A stretch of 64,000 bases of DNA, from NCBI RefSeq assembly GCF_023072595.1, contig NZ_JALLGK010000006.1:248001-312000 (forward strand). The letters are read 5' to 3'. The notes under the pieces were generated by a model. That model ran no database searches. It worked only from the letters and a program-made list of their open reading frames with translations, and was not told the origin of the DNA. This document shows positions 42,989 to 54,908 of the stretch, piece after piece (the first letter of the stretch is position 1; each line of letters starts with the position of its first letter). The position numbers and the translations under genes are program-made. Source of the stretch: Streptomyces sp. XM4193 (GTDB taxonomy: Bacteria > Actinomycetota > Actinomycetes > Streptomycetales > Streptomycetaceae).

Positions 42989-43156
42989 CGGCCGTCCCGC
43001 GGGAGTACGGCGCGACCGGCGGTGGCACGCGCCCGGCGAGGCGGTGGATACGGGTGCCCGCGGGCCGGGTGCGGTCGCCCGTGGGACGGGCCCCTCGCGG
43101 GCCGGGTGCGGTCGCTCGTGGACGGGCCGCTCGCGGGCCCGGCGCGGGCGGCGCGG

Positions 43157-43297
43157 CTAGAGCGTGATCAGCAGGAGCAGCAGACCGCAGGCGATCGCGA
43201 CGATGAACGCCAGGCCGAGCGGGTTGCGGTGGTTGACGATCCAGCCGCCCCCGAAACGCCAGTAGACGAACAGTGGTTCGCGCGAGTGTCGGGACAT
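43157..43297 (-). CDS. 46-residue membrane microprotein
   Basis: Starts at the ATG at 43297 (MSRHSREPLFVYWRFGGGWI) and ends after LLLLLITL at a TAG. The first half is basic/aromatic with GGGWIVNHRNP; the second half is one hydrophobic helix (LGLAFIVAIACGLLLLLI). It is too short for most gene callers, but the clean amphipathic-to-membrane layout and strong codon bias support it, and I recall near-identical short proteins in other streptomycetes. No good ribosome-binding site is visible. Function unknown. Confidence 0.65.
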   Translation of the reverse strand: MSRHSREPLFVYWRFGGGWIVNHRNPLGLAFIVAIACGLLLLLITL

Positions 43298-43360
43298 GGC
43301 TGAAAGCGTAGTGGAGTGCTCCGGGTCTGACAGGAGGGCCTCGGCGGCGCCGGGCCCGGG

Positions 43361-43927
43361 TCAGTCACAGGACAGGCACCAGTTCCGCGGACTGCCGGTG
43401 AGGGTGACGGTCGCCAGGGCGTGCGCGTCGATGCGCCAGTACGTGTCCGGGGGAACGCGCAGCGCGTAGCAGAGCGCGGCGCGTACGACGGCGGGTTCCG
43501 CGACCGCCATCATCCAGCCGTCCTCCTCCAGCGGCCGGGTGTCCAGCCAGCCGCCTATCCGGGTGATGAAACCGGTCAGTGTCTCGCCGCCGTGCGGAGC
43601 GGCCCGGGGGTCTGCCAGCCAGGCGTCGAAGGCCTCCGGTTCGGCGGCGGCGACCTCGCGCAGCGTACGACCGCGCCAGCGGCCCATGTCGCAGTCGCGC
43701 AGGGCCGGTTGGGCGAGCGGGGCGAGGCCCAGCGCATGGCCGGTCTCGCGGCACCGTTCGGTGGGCGAGCGGTAGCGCAGCCCGGCGGCGGCGAGTCCGT
43801 GCAGCACCGGCGCGCGGTGGTGGATCTCCTGCCAGCCGGCGTGGTCCAGCGGTCGGTCGTCGTCGAAGCGTGCGTCGAGCAGGGGGGAGCTGCGGGCAGC
43901 GGTCAGCAGCGTCAGACGGCAGCGCAT
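43361..43927 (-). CDS. Degenerate histidine-phosphatase-fold protein
   Basis: A 188-aa protein with the layout of the histidine phosphatase (phosphoglycerate mutase-like) superfamily. It has DRPLDHAGWQEI, SPTERCRETGHALGL and RDCDMGRWRGRTL, then PHGGETLTGFITRIGGWLD. The N-terminal catalytic RHG is replaced by TAARSS, so the phosphohistidine nucleophile appears to be missing. It may have lost catalysis, or use another residue. Start at 43927 (MRCRLTLLTAARSS). It is convergent with nothing close; the 46-aa gene lies downstream. Confidence 0.8.
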   Translation of the reverse strand: MRCRLTLLTAARSSPLLDARFDDDRPLDHAGWQEIHHRAPVLHGLAAAGLRYRSPTERCRETGHALGLAPLAQPALRDCDMGRWRGRTLREVAAAEPEAFDAWLADPRAAPHGGETLTGFITRIGGWLDTRPLEEDGWMMAVAEPAVVRAALCYALRVPPDTYWRIDAHALATVTLTGSPRNWCLSCD

Positions 43928-44236
43928 GGCCGGATCGTAGGGCGGCGCGACCGAATGTTCGATACCGCGCGCAGCGCCGTGCAGCCGGCGGGACGCGGTT
44001 GGCCGGAAACGAACGTGCGCCCTTGCGCACCGCGGCCCTCGCGTCGCGCACCGCGCCCACCGGGCCGACCTGTGCCCGCGGCGGCGGCCCGGATCCCCGT
44101 ACAGCCGCGGACCGGCGCCGCGGTACGGCGAGCAGGGCGGGACCGGCCCCGCCGAGAACCCGCCGGTTCTCCGCACCCGCGTACAGGCTTGTCGACCTCG
44201 ACGCCGACACCGACGCCGAGCCCCCCGGGGCTGCGG
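43928..44236. other. GC-rich non-coding spacer
   Basis: About 310 bp between two leftward genes. It should contain the promoter of the phosphatase-like gene. I see no further gene or strong hairpin. Confidence 0.45.
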
Positions 44237-45691
44237 TCACTCCGAGATGCCCAGCCGGCGGCAGGCCGCGGCGAGCCGGGCGATGCCCTCGGTCAGCTCG
44301 CCGACGCTGTCGGGGGTGGCGATGCTCAACCGCAGGTGCGGTCCGGGCGCCTCGGCCGCGAAGTAGGGGCGTCCCGGGGCGAGCGCGACCCCCTCGGCGA
44401 GGGCTGCCGCCAGTACGGCCTGCTCGTCGCTCCCGCCGGGGAGCGCGAGCCACAGATGGAAGCCCCCGCGCGGCACGTGCTCCAGCCGCAGCGCGGGCGC
44501 CATCCGCAGCAGCGCGGCGACCGCCGCCTCCCGGCGCGTCCTCAACTCCGCGGCGACCGCCCGCAGATGACGCGGCCACGCGGGCGTACCGACCAGCTCG
44601 ATCGTCGCTTCCTGGAGGGGCCTCGGCACATAGAAGCTGTCGACCAGCTGAATCGCCCGCAGCCGTTCCACGACCGGGCCGCGGGCGGCGAGCGCGCCGA
44701 TCCGCAGATTGGGCGAGGTGCTCTTGGTCAGCGAGCAGATGTGGACGACCACTCCGTCCTCGTCGTCGGCCGCGAGCGTACGGGGCAGCGGGCCGGCGTC
44801 CTCGTGCACCAGCCGCCGCGCGTAGTCGTCCTCGACGACGAAGGCGCCGGCGGCGCGGGCGGCGGCCAGCACCGGCCGCCGCCGGGATTGCGCGAGCACT
44901 CCGCCGCCGGGGTTGCGGAACAGCGGCTGGCACAGCAGCACCCGGGCACCGGTCGCGCGGAACGCCTGCGCCAGCAGATCCGGGCGCACGCCCTCGGCGT
45001 CGGCGGGCACCGGGACCGGCCGCAGACCGGAGGCCCGCGCGACCGCGAGCATCCCCGGGTACGTCGGCGACTCGACCAGGACCGGAGCCCCGGGCGGCGC
45101 CAGGGCGCGCAGCGCGGTGGTGATCGCGCTCTGTCCGCCGGCGGTGACCAGTACGTCGGAGGGGTCCAGCGGCCCGCTCGCACCGCCGATCTCCCGCGCG
45201 AACCAGCCGCGCAGCTCGGCCACGCCCTCCAGGGGCGGCGGCCCCCACACGCCGGGGCGCCGGGCCGCCCGGGCGAACGCGGCGGCCATCGCCCGCTCGG
45301 GCTGGAGCCGGGTCGGCAGATAGCCGCCGTGCAGCGGGATGACGCCCTCGGGCGGAGTGCTCAGGGTCGCGAGCAGCCCCGAGGCGTCCACCGTGCGCGG
45401 CACCTGGTCCGGCGCGGACTCGGCGGAGAGCGCCACTTCCTGCCAGGAGGTGTCGGCCGGCGGACGCGGCGTCACCGACCCGGGGGCGGCACGGAAGGCG
45501 CCCGCTCCGGGCCGGGTGACCACCAGCCCCTCGGCAGCGAGCTGCGCCAGCGCACGAGTAACGGTCACCGGACTCACACGGTAGCGCTCCATGAGAGCGC
45601 GACTGGACGGCAGCTTCCCACCGGGTGCGTAAAGCCCCAGCTCCGAGCGGAGGGAATCCACCAGATCGCGCACGCTGCTACTGTGACCCAT
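44237..45691 (-). CDS. MocR-type transcriptional regulator (GntR HTH plus aminotransferase domain)
   Basis: 484 aa. An N-terminal GntR winged helix (about 1-75; LPSSRALMERYRVSPVTVTR) is fused to a fold-type I aminotransferase domain (about 110-480; VTAGGQSAITTALRAL, VLVESPTYPGMLAVAR, VVEDDYARRL, ICSLTKSTSPNLRIG with the PLP lysine). MocR proteins sense PLP or an amino compound and usually control the divergent neighbour, here an EamA exporter. The start at 45691 shares bases with the start of that neighbour. A -10-like TATCCT lies 8 bases before the ATG, suggesting a leaderless transcript. Confidence 0.9.
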   Translation of the reverse strand: MGHSSSVRDLVDSLRSELGLYAPGGKLPSSRALMERYRVSPVTVTRALAQLAAEGLVVTRPGAGAFRAAPGSVTPRPPADTSWQEVALSAESAPDQVPRTVDASGLLATLSTPPEGVIPLHGGYLPTRLQPERAMAAAFARAARRPGVWGPPPLEGVAELRGWFAREIGGASGPLDPSDVLVTAGGQSAITTALRALAPPGAPVLVESPTYPGMLAVARASGLRPVPVPADAEGVRPDLLAQAFRATGARVLLCQPLFRNPGGGVLAQSRRRPVLAAARAAGAFVVEDDYARRLVHEDAGPLPRTLAADDEDGVVVHICSLTKSTSPNLRIGALAARGPVVERLRAIQLVDSFYVPRPLQEATIELVGTPAWPRHLRAVAAELRTRREAAVAALLRMAPALRLEHVPRGGFHLWLALPGGSDEQAVLAAALAEGVALAPGRPYFAAEAPGPHLRLSIATPDSVGELTEGIARLAAACRRLGISE

Positions 45692-46796
45692 GAGAGCAGA
45701 GGATAGCGCTACCGCACACAAGTCGATAGCAATAGCAGAGCCGGGGCCCCTGTCGCGCACACTCTCCGACCGCCGGGGCACGGCGCTCGCGGCCACCGGC
45801 GTCATCGCCTTCTCCCTCACCTTCCCCGCCACCGCCTGGGCGCTGGAGGGGCTCGGCGCCTGGTCCGCGACCGCGCTGCGCATGGCACTCGCCGGCCTCC
45901 TCGCCGCGTCGACCCTGTGGTTCGCGGGCGCGAGGCGGCCCGCGCGGCGACACTGGCCGGCACTGGCGACCGTCGGCGGCGGCGTGGTCCTCGGCTTCCC
46001 GCTGCTGACCACGCTCGCACTCCAGACCTCCAGCACCTCGCACGCGGCGGTGGTCGTCGGCCTGCTGCCCATCACCACGGCCGCCTACAACTCCTGGCGG
46101 CACGGCATCCGCCACAGCACCCTCTTCTGGGCGGCGGCGGTCGCGGGCGCACTGCTCGTGGGCGGCTTCGCGCTCTGGGAGAGCGGCGGCGGGCTGACCA
46201 CCGGCGATCTCTTCCTCTTCGGCGCGCTGCTGGTGTGCGCCGCCGGGTACGGCGAGGGCGGCCGGCTCGCCCGCGAACTGCCCGGCTGGCAGGTCATCGG
46301 CTGGCCGCTGGCGGTGGCGCTGCCGTTCGCGGTCTGCGCCGCGCTGGTCGCGCTCAGCCTGGAGCCCGCGGAACCGACGCTGCGCACGGTGGCGGGCCTG
46401 GCCTGGCTGGCCTGCGGTTCGCAGTGGCTGGGCCTGGTGGTCTGGTACCGGGGAATGTCGGTGATCGGCGTCGGACGCGCCAGCCAACTCCAGCTCGCCC
46501 AGCCCCTGCTCACCCTGGTGTGGTCGGTCGTGCTGGTCGGCGAGCACCTCGGGCCGCTCGCGCCGGTTGCGGCGGTGGGCGTACTGGCGTGCATCGTCGT
46601 GACGCAGCGCAGCGGCTCCCCCGCACAGCGATCCCCCGCGACCCCCGCGGACACGGCACCAACGGCGGGCACGACTCCGACGGCGGGCACGGCTCCGGCG
46701 GCAGCCACAGAGCGCACGGCCCCGGAAGCGGGCGCGGGGTCACCCGAGGGGCGTCACCGGGAGAGGAAAGTAGAATCGAACATCGACGCACATTGA
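45690..46796 (+). CDS. EamA/DMT-family membrane exporter
   Basis: A 368-aa transporter with about ten transmembrane helices in two EamA halves (about 25-155 and 165-310). Examples are LAATGVIAFSLTFPATAWAL near the N-terminus, HAAVVVGLLPITTAAYNSW in the first half, and GRASQLQLAQPLLTLVWSVV in the second. The family exports amino acids and other metabolites. The C-terminus is a Thr/Ala/Pro-rich disordered tail. The ATG at 45690 overlaps the divergent MocR start, so MocR probably controls it. A weak TACTGT lies 5 bases upstream, again fitting a leaderless message. The true start could be further in. Confidence 0.87.
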   Translation: MRAEDSATAHKSIAIAEPGPLSRTLSDRRGTALAATGVIAFSLTFPATAWALEGLGAWSATALRMALAGLLAASTLWFAGARRPARRHWPALATVGGGVVLGFPLLTTLALQTSSTSHAAVVVGLLPITTAAYNSWRHGIRHSTLFWAAAVAGALLVGGFALWESGGGLTTGDLFLFGALLVCAAGYGEGGRLARELPGWQVIGWPLAVALPFAVCAALVALSLEPAEPTLRTVAGLAWLACGSQWLGLVVWYRGMSVIGVGRASQLQLAQPLLTLVWSVVLVGEHLGPLAPVAAVGVLACIVVTQRSGSPAQRSPATPADTAPTAGTTPTAGTAPAAATERTAPEAGAGSPEGRHRERKVESNIDAH

Positions 46797-46904
46797 CCGA
46801 TATGGACTGACTCGTTCACTCGAGAGCAACCCACTCCGAACAGTCGGCGAAGTCCCGGCCGGCGGAAGTGCCGGCCCACCCACCGCTCGCGCAGGAGGCC
46901 CGTC

Positions 46905-47105
46905 ATGCACGCGGAGAACGGCGACAAACTGCTGGTGCACGGCCGTACGGTCGGCCACGGCGACCAGGTGGCCGAGATCGTCGAAGTCCTCGGCAGCGGC
47001 GGCGAACCGCCCTACCGGGTGCGCTACGAGGACGGCCACGAGACGTTGATGTCCCCCGGACCCGACTGCGTCGTACGGCGCGGAACGGACCACGAACGCG
47101 GCTGA
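46905..47105 (+). CDS. DUF1918 small protein
   Basis: 66 aa forming an SH3-like DUF1918 domain: GDKLLVHGRTVGHGDQVAEI, then VRYEDGHETLMSPGPDCVV. Found widely in actinobacteria as a free-standing small protein; function not established, possibly nucleic-acid or protein binding. The ATG at 46905 has GGAGG 7-8 bases upstream. About 108 bp separate it from the exporter gene; it probably has its own promoter in the AT-richer stretch around 46765-46800. Confidence 0.9.
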   Translation: MHAENGDKLLVHGRTVGHGDQVAEIVEVLGSGGEPPYRVRYEDGHETLMSPGPDCVVRRGTDHERG

Positions 47106-47234
47106 GCACGACAGTGCGCCGCCCGCCGCGCGACGACCGGGGCCCCGCGCGGCGGGCGGCGCATGTGCACGCGCGCCCGGCGCCGCGGCCCGACCGCGTA
47201 CGGGTCGGTGCTGCCGACGGCGCCGGTGCGACGG

Positions 47235-48461
47235 CTACCGGTAGTGATCGTCCACGACGCGGCTCATCGCCCCGAGAGGGTCGCTCGCCACGTGCACGGC
47301 GGAGAAGTAGGCGTGCCCCTTGACCTGGTCGTAGTCGCCGCAGAAGGTCAGATGGCGGGACAGCTCGGCGGGATCGCGCCACTGCTCCGGCTGGGCCGGA
47401 TCGGCCACCTTGTAGAGCGCCTCGCCGACGTAGAGGTCGACTCCGGTCCCGCGGACGACCTCGTTCCACCAGGGCACCAGCTTGGCGTAGTCGGCGGCCG
47501 TGAAGCCGATGTGCCAGTAGAGCTGCGGGGTGATGTAGTCGACCCAGCCCTCGCGCACCCACTTGCGGCAGTCCGCGTGCAGATCGTCGTAGGTCTGCAC
47601 ACCGGCGTTGGTGTCCGAACCCTCCGGGTCGGTCGCCTTGTTGCGCCAGACGCCGAAGGGGCTGACACCGAAGGGCAGCGGCGCGCGGCGCTTGCCGAGT
47701 GCCTCCTTCATCCCGCGCACCAGCAGGTCGATGTTGTGGCGGCGCCAGTCCGCCTTGTTGTCGAAGTCGCCGCCGTGCTCGGCGTAGGTGGCGTCGTCGT
47801 CGAAGACCGCGCCCTCCACCGGGTAGGGGTAGAAGTAGTCGTCCCAGTGCACGCCGTCGATGTCGTAGTTGTCGACCGCGTGCAGCATCGCCTTGGTGAC
47901 GAACTCCCGCACCTGCGGCAGTCCGGGGTTGTAGTAGAGCTTGCCGCCGTAGGGCACCGCCCACTCCGGGTTCTTGCGCACCGGGTGCTCGGGCGAGAGC
48001 TGCGCCGGGTCCTCGGAGTTGGCGACGCGGTAGGGGTTGAACCAGGCGTGCAGCTGAAGTCCGCGCGCGTGCGCCTCCTTCACCGCGAACGCCAGCGGGT
48101 CCCAGCCCGGGTCCTGCCCCTGGGTGCCGGTCAGCACCTTGGACCACGGCTCGTGCGGCGAGGGCCAGAGCGCGTCGGCGGTGGGCCGCACCTGGAAGTA
48201 GACGGTGTTGAGCCGGCGCTCCACCGCGGTGTCCAGATGGGCGATCAACTCCCGCTGCTGGACGGCTGCTTCGAGACCGGTGCTGCTCGGCCAGTCGATG
48301 TTCTCGACGGTGGCGATCCACACACCGCGCAGCTCGGCTGCGCGGCCTCTGCCGCCGTCGGCCGGCCGAGCGCCGGCCGCCACCGCGGGTACGGCGGTCA
48401 GCAGCCCGGAGAAGGCCCCGGCCGCTGCTGCCGCGAAGGTCCTTCGAGTGATGCGGCCCAT
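47235..48461 (-). CDS. Secreted glycoside hydrolase-like protein (GHL10)
   Basis: A 408-aa secreted protein. A Tat-like signal (ITRRTFAAAAAGAFSGLLTA) ends near VAAGA. The GHL10 TIM barrel starts at ELRGVWIATVENIDWPSSTG and includes NTVYFQVRPTADALWPS, HAWFNPYRV, YDIDGVHWDDYFYPYP and YITPQLYWHIGF. Members are thought to cleave wall or exopolysaccharide sugars; the substrate is unknown. The start at 48461 opens with MGRITRRTF. It stands alone on the minus strand, divergent from the dehydrogenase at 48749 across about 290 bp. Confidence 0.9.
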   Translation of the reverse strand: MGRITRRTFAAAAAGAFSGLLTAVPAVAAGARPADGGRGRAAELRGVWIATVENIDWPSSTGLEAAVQQRELIAHLDTAVERRLNTVYFQVRPTADALWPSPHEPWSKVLTGTQGQDPGWDPLAFAVKEAHARGLQLHAWFNPYRVANSEDPAQLSPEHPVRKNPEWAVPYGGKLYYNPGLPQVREFVTKAMLHAVDNYDIDGVHWDDYFYPYPVEGAVFDDDATYAEHGGDFDNKADWRRHNIDLLVRGMKEALGKRRAPLPFGVSPFGVWRNKATDPEGSDTNAGVQTYDDLHADCRKWVREGWVDYITPQLYWHIGFTAADYAKLVPWWNEVVRGTGVDLYVGEALYKVADPAQPEQWRDPAELSRHLTFCGDYDQVKGHAYFSAVHVASDPLGAMSRVVDDHYR

Positions 48462-48748
48462 ACTGCCCCCTGACAGTTCGTGACTGTTGCCGGCTGTTGC
48501 GTCCGAGTTCGCCGGCAGATCGGCGTGGTGCAGAGCACAGCATGTACCGCCCGGCGCTGGGAAGGGCGCATGACACGTACACGGGTGTTCACCGACAGCT
48601 GCGCGAAACTGCGCGACGACTGGGCTACCCGGCAGTACAACGACGGCCGCCGACGGGTAACGTCGTGCGGCGAGGCGCCGCGACCGCGTACGGCAGAGGT
48701 TGGACGCGGCAGTGCGCCGCGGACCGGAAACCCAGCGAAAGGCACGTT

Positions 48749-49612
48749 GTGACCGACATCGAACGCGTCGGAGTGGTGGGCTGCGGCCAGATGGGCGCCG
48801 GCATCGCCGAGGTGTGCGCCCGCGCCGGACTCGAGGTCAAGGTCGCCGAGACCACCGGCGAGGCCCTTGAGTTGGGACGCACCCGACTGCTCAACTCCCT
48901 CGACCGCGCGGCCCAGCGCGGCAAGATCACCGAGGAGGAGCGGGACGCGACCGCCGAGCGCCTCACCTTCACCACCGATCTCGGCGAGTTCGCCGACCGC
49001 GATCTGGTCATCGAGGCCGTGGTGGAGAACGAGCAGGTGAAGACCGAGATCTTCCAGGTGCTCGACCAGGTGGTCACCCGCCAGGACGCGATCCTCGCCT
49101 CCAACACCTCCTCCATCCCGCTGGTCAAGCTCGCGGTCGCCACCTCGCGCCCCGACCACGTCATGGGCATCCACTTCTTCAACCCGGCCCCGGTGCAGAA
49201 GCTGGTGGAGCTGATCCCCGCCCTCACCACCAGCGAGGGCACGGTCGCCAGGGCCGAGGCCATGGTCGCCAACGTCCTCGGCAAGCACTCCATCCGCGCC
49301 CAGGACCGCTCGGGCTTCGTGGTGAACGCGCTGCTCGTCCCGTACCTGCTCTCCGCGATCCGGATGTACGAGAGCGGTGCGGCCGGCCGCGAGGACATCG
49401 ACAACGGCATGGAGCTCGGCTGCGCCCACCCGATGGGCCCGCTCAGACTCTCCGACATGGTGGGCCTGGACACCATCGTGGCCATCGCGAACTCGCTCTA
49501 CGACGAGTTCAAGGAGCCGCTGTACGCCGCTCCCCCGCTGCTCCAGCGGATGGTGGAGGCCGGCCACCACGGCCGCAAGACCGGCGTGGGCTTCTACTCC
49601 TACGACAGCTGA
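48749..49612 (+). CDS. 3-hydroxybutyryl-CoA dehydrogenase
   Basis: 287-aa NAD(P)-dependent dehydrogenase of the HBD/PaaH type, oxidising or reducing 3-hydroxyacyl-CoA. Nucleotide-binding loop VGVVGCGQMGAGIAEVCARA, ASNTSSIPLVKLA, the catalytic His in MGIHFFNPAPVQKLVE, SGFVVNALLVPYL and GRKTGVGFYSYD are conserved. The GTG at 48749 has GAAAGG upstream. It ends just before a very strong hairpin that separates it from the convergent pheT. Could serve PHB, fatty acid or phenylacetate metabolism; context does not decide. Confidence 0.93.
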   Translation: MTDIERVGVVGCGQMGAGIAEVCARAGLEVKVAETTGEALELGRTRLLNSLDRAAQRGKITEEERDATAERLTFTTDLGEFADRDLVIEAVVENEQVKTEIFQVLDQVVTRQDAILASNTSSIPLVKLAVATSRPDHVMGIHFFNPAPVQKLVELIPALTTSEGTVARAEAMVANVLGKHSIRAQDRSGFVVNALLVPYLLSAIRMYESGAAGREDIDNGMELGCAHPMGPLRLSDMVGLDTIVAIANSLYDEFKEPLYAAPPLLQRMVEAGHHGRKTGVGFYSYDS

Positions 49613-49650
49613 CACCCGGCGGGGCCGCCGCGCACGACAGCCCCGCACGA

Positions 49651-49695
49651 CACGAGAAGGGGTTCCCGATCGGCGATCGGGAACCCCTTCTCGTG
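49651..49695. terminator. 21-bp perfect hairpin between convergent genes
   Basis: A 21-bp perfect stem with a 3-base GGC loop. The outer arm is CACGAGAAGGGG and the inner part TTCCCGATC. It lies between the dehydrogenase stop at 49612 and the pheT stop at 49724, so it can end both transcripts. Confidence 0.92.
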
Positions 49696-49723
49696 CGTCT
49701 CGGAGCACTTCGGCCCGACGGCC

Positions 49724-52263
49724 TCAGACTCCGCGCAGCTCGGCTCCGGTGCGCTCGGCGGCCACCGCCACCGCTGCCTCGCGGGCGGCACCGACCTCCT
49801 CCGCGGTCAGCGTGCGGTCGGGCGCGCGGAAGCGCAGCGCGTACGCCAGCGACTTGGCGTCGCCGCCCAACTGCTCACCGGTGTAGAGGTCGAACAGCCG
49901 CAGCGACTCCAGGAGTTCGCCGGCGCCCTCGCGCAGCGCGGCCTCCACCTCCGCCGCCGGGACGTCCGACCCCACGACCAGCGCGACGTCCTGGGTGGCC
50001 ACCGGGAAGGTGGACACCGCGGGAGCCGTCACCAGCCGGCCGCCGGCCCGCTCCACGGCGTCCAGGTCCAGCTCCATCGCGCCGGAACCCGCGGGCAGGC
50101 CGAACGCCTTGATCACCCGCGGGTGCAGCTCACCGGCGTGGCCGACGAGCTGCTCCTCGCCGTCCACCACCACGCTCAGCGCGGCGCAACGGCCCGGATG
50201 CCACGGCCCGTACGCCCCGCGGCCGACACGCAGCTCGGCGCCGAGCGCACGGGCGACCGTGCGCGCGGCCTCCACGGCGTCCGCCCACAGCGCCTGACGC
50301 CCCTTGCCCCACCAGCCGTCCAGCTCGCGCGCGCCGCTCAACACGACGGCGGCGTGCCGGGGTTGCACGGGCAGGGCCGCGTCCAGCGCCGCGATCTCCT
50401 CGTTGCTGGGCCGACGCTCCGCGGACAGCCCGGCCGAGGCGTCGGCGACGGCCGCCGTCCCGTCCGCACGCGGGTGGAAGACCAGCCCGGTCTCGAAGAG
50501 CGCCACGTTCTGCGCGCCCCGCCCCTCGTTGCGGCGCAGCGCGCCGAACAGGCCCGGCAGCAGCGTCGTGCGCAGCCGCGGCTCCTCGTCGGAGAGGGGG
50601 TTGACGATGCGCACCGTGCGCCGTGCCGGGTCGTCCTCGGCCAGCCGCAGCCGGTCGAAGACGCCGTCGCCGACGAACGGGTAGCTCAGCGCCTCGGTGT
50701 ACCCCTCGGCCGCCAGTGCCCGGCCCACCCTGCGGTGGGCGCGCTGGCTCTCGGTGAGCCCGCGGCCCGCCGGCGGCCTGGGGAGCGTGGAGGGCAGGCT
50801 CTCGTAGCCCTCCAGCCGGATGACCTCCTCCGCGAGGTCGTTGGGGTCGTTCAGGTCGGGACGCCAGCTGGGCACGGTGACCGTCAGCTCGTCGGAGCCG
50901 TACACGTCGCAGCCCACCTGCTGGAGCCTGCGGACCACGGCCTCCCGGCCGTACTCCACACCCGCCACCCGGTCGGGGTGGTCGGCGGCCATCACCACGG
51001 TGCGCGGACCGCCCGGGGTCACCACCTCCGTCACACCGGCCTCGGCGCTGGCGCCGGCCAGCAGCACCAGCAGATCGACCGCCCGCTGGGCCGCCGCCGA
51101 GGCGGCCTGCGGGTCGACACCGCGCTCGAAGCGCTTGGACGCCTCGGAGGTGAGGCGGTGCCGGCGTGCGGTGCGCGCCACCGCGACCGGGTCGAAGTGC
51201 GCGGCCTCGACGACGATCTCGCGGGTGCCGGCCACCTCGCCGGTCTCCGCGTCCTGCTCGGCGTCCGCGATCTCGGTCTCCGCACCGCCCATCACACCGG
51301 CCAGCCCGATCGGGCCGCGCTCGTCGGTGATGACCAGGTCCTCGGGGTCCAGCTCGCGCACGGCGCCGTCGAGGGTGGTGATCTTCTCGCCGGCCTCGGC
51401 ACGGCGCACCCCGATGGTGCCGCGAAGGCGGGACCGGTCGTAGGCGTGCAGCGGCTGACCGAGCTCCAGCATCACGTAGTTGGTGATGTCCACGGCGAGC
51501 GAGATCGGGCGCATGCCCGCCTTCTCCAGCCTGCGCCGCAGCCAGATCGGCGAGCGCGCCTCGGGGCGCACCCCGTGCACCGCACGGGCGGTGAAGCGGT
51601 CGCAGCCGACCGGGTCGGCCACCTCGACGGCCGGGCCGTGCTCGTTGGCGGCGGGGGTGTCGATCAGCGCCGGATCGCGCAGCGGCACGCCGTACGCGGT
51701 GGCCGCCTCGCGGGCCAGGCCGCGCATCGACAGGCAGTAGCTGCGGTCCGGGGTGACGGCGATGTCCAGCACCTCGTCGACCAGCTCCAGCAGCTCGATC
51801 GCATCGCTGCCGACCTCGTGCTCGGGCGGCAGGACGATGATCCCGTCGTGGTCCGTGCCCATGCCCAGCTCGGCGGCCGAGCAGATCATGCCCTCGGAGA
51901 CCCTGCCGTAGGTCTTGCGCGCGGAGATCTTGAAACCGCCGGGCAGTTCGGCGCCCGGGAGCACCACGACCACCTTGTCGCCGACGGCGAAGTTGCGGGC
52001 GCCGCAGATGAGGTTCTGCGGCTCACCGGTGCCGTTGGCGTCGCCGACGTCGACCTGACACCAGCGGATCGGCTTCTTGAACTCCGTCAGCTCCTCGACG
52101 GCCAGCACCTTGCCGACCACCAGCGGGCCGCTCAGGCCCTGGCCGAGCTGCTCGACAGTCTCGACCTCCAGGCCCGCGGCGATGAGCTTGGCCGCCACGT
52201 CACGACCGGTCTGCCCCTCGGGCAGCTCGACGTACTCCCGCAGCCAGGAAAGCGGGGCGCGCA

Positions 52264-52264
<1 letters not shown>
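49724..52264 (-). CDS. pheT: Phenylalanine-tRNA ligase beta subunit
   Basis: 846 aa, the usual length. Domains in order: N-terminal tRNA-binding OB fold (about 40-150; [17 protein letters not shown]), B3/B4 editing domain (about 210-380), B5 (about 400-480), and the C-terminal FDX-ACB domain (about 750-840; [19 protein letters not shown]). With PheS it forms the alpha2-beta2 enzyme charging tRNA-Phe. The ATG at 52264 overlaps the pheS stop by one base (TGATG), so translation is coupled. Confidence 0.97.
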
Positions 52265-54838
<2,574 letters not shown>

Positions 54839-54908
54839 CCCCCACTCACCCCCGCCGTACGGCCCGCGGTACGAACCGCGCTGCGGGCCCGCAGGTCACG
54901 TCACCCTA

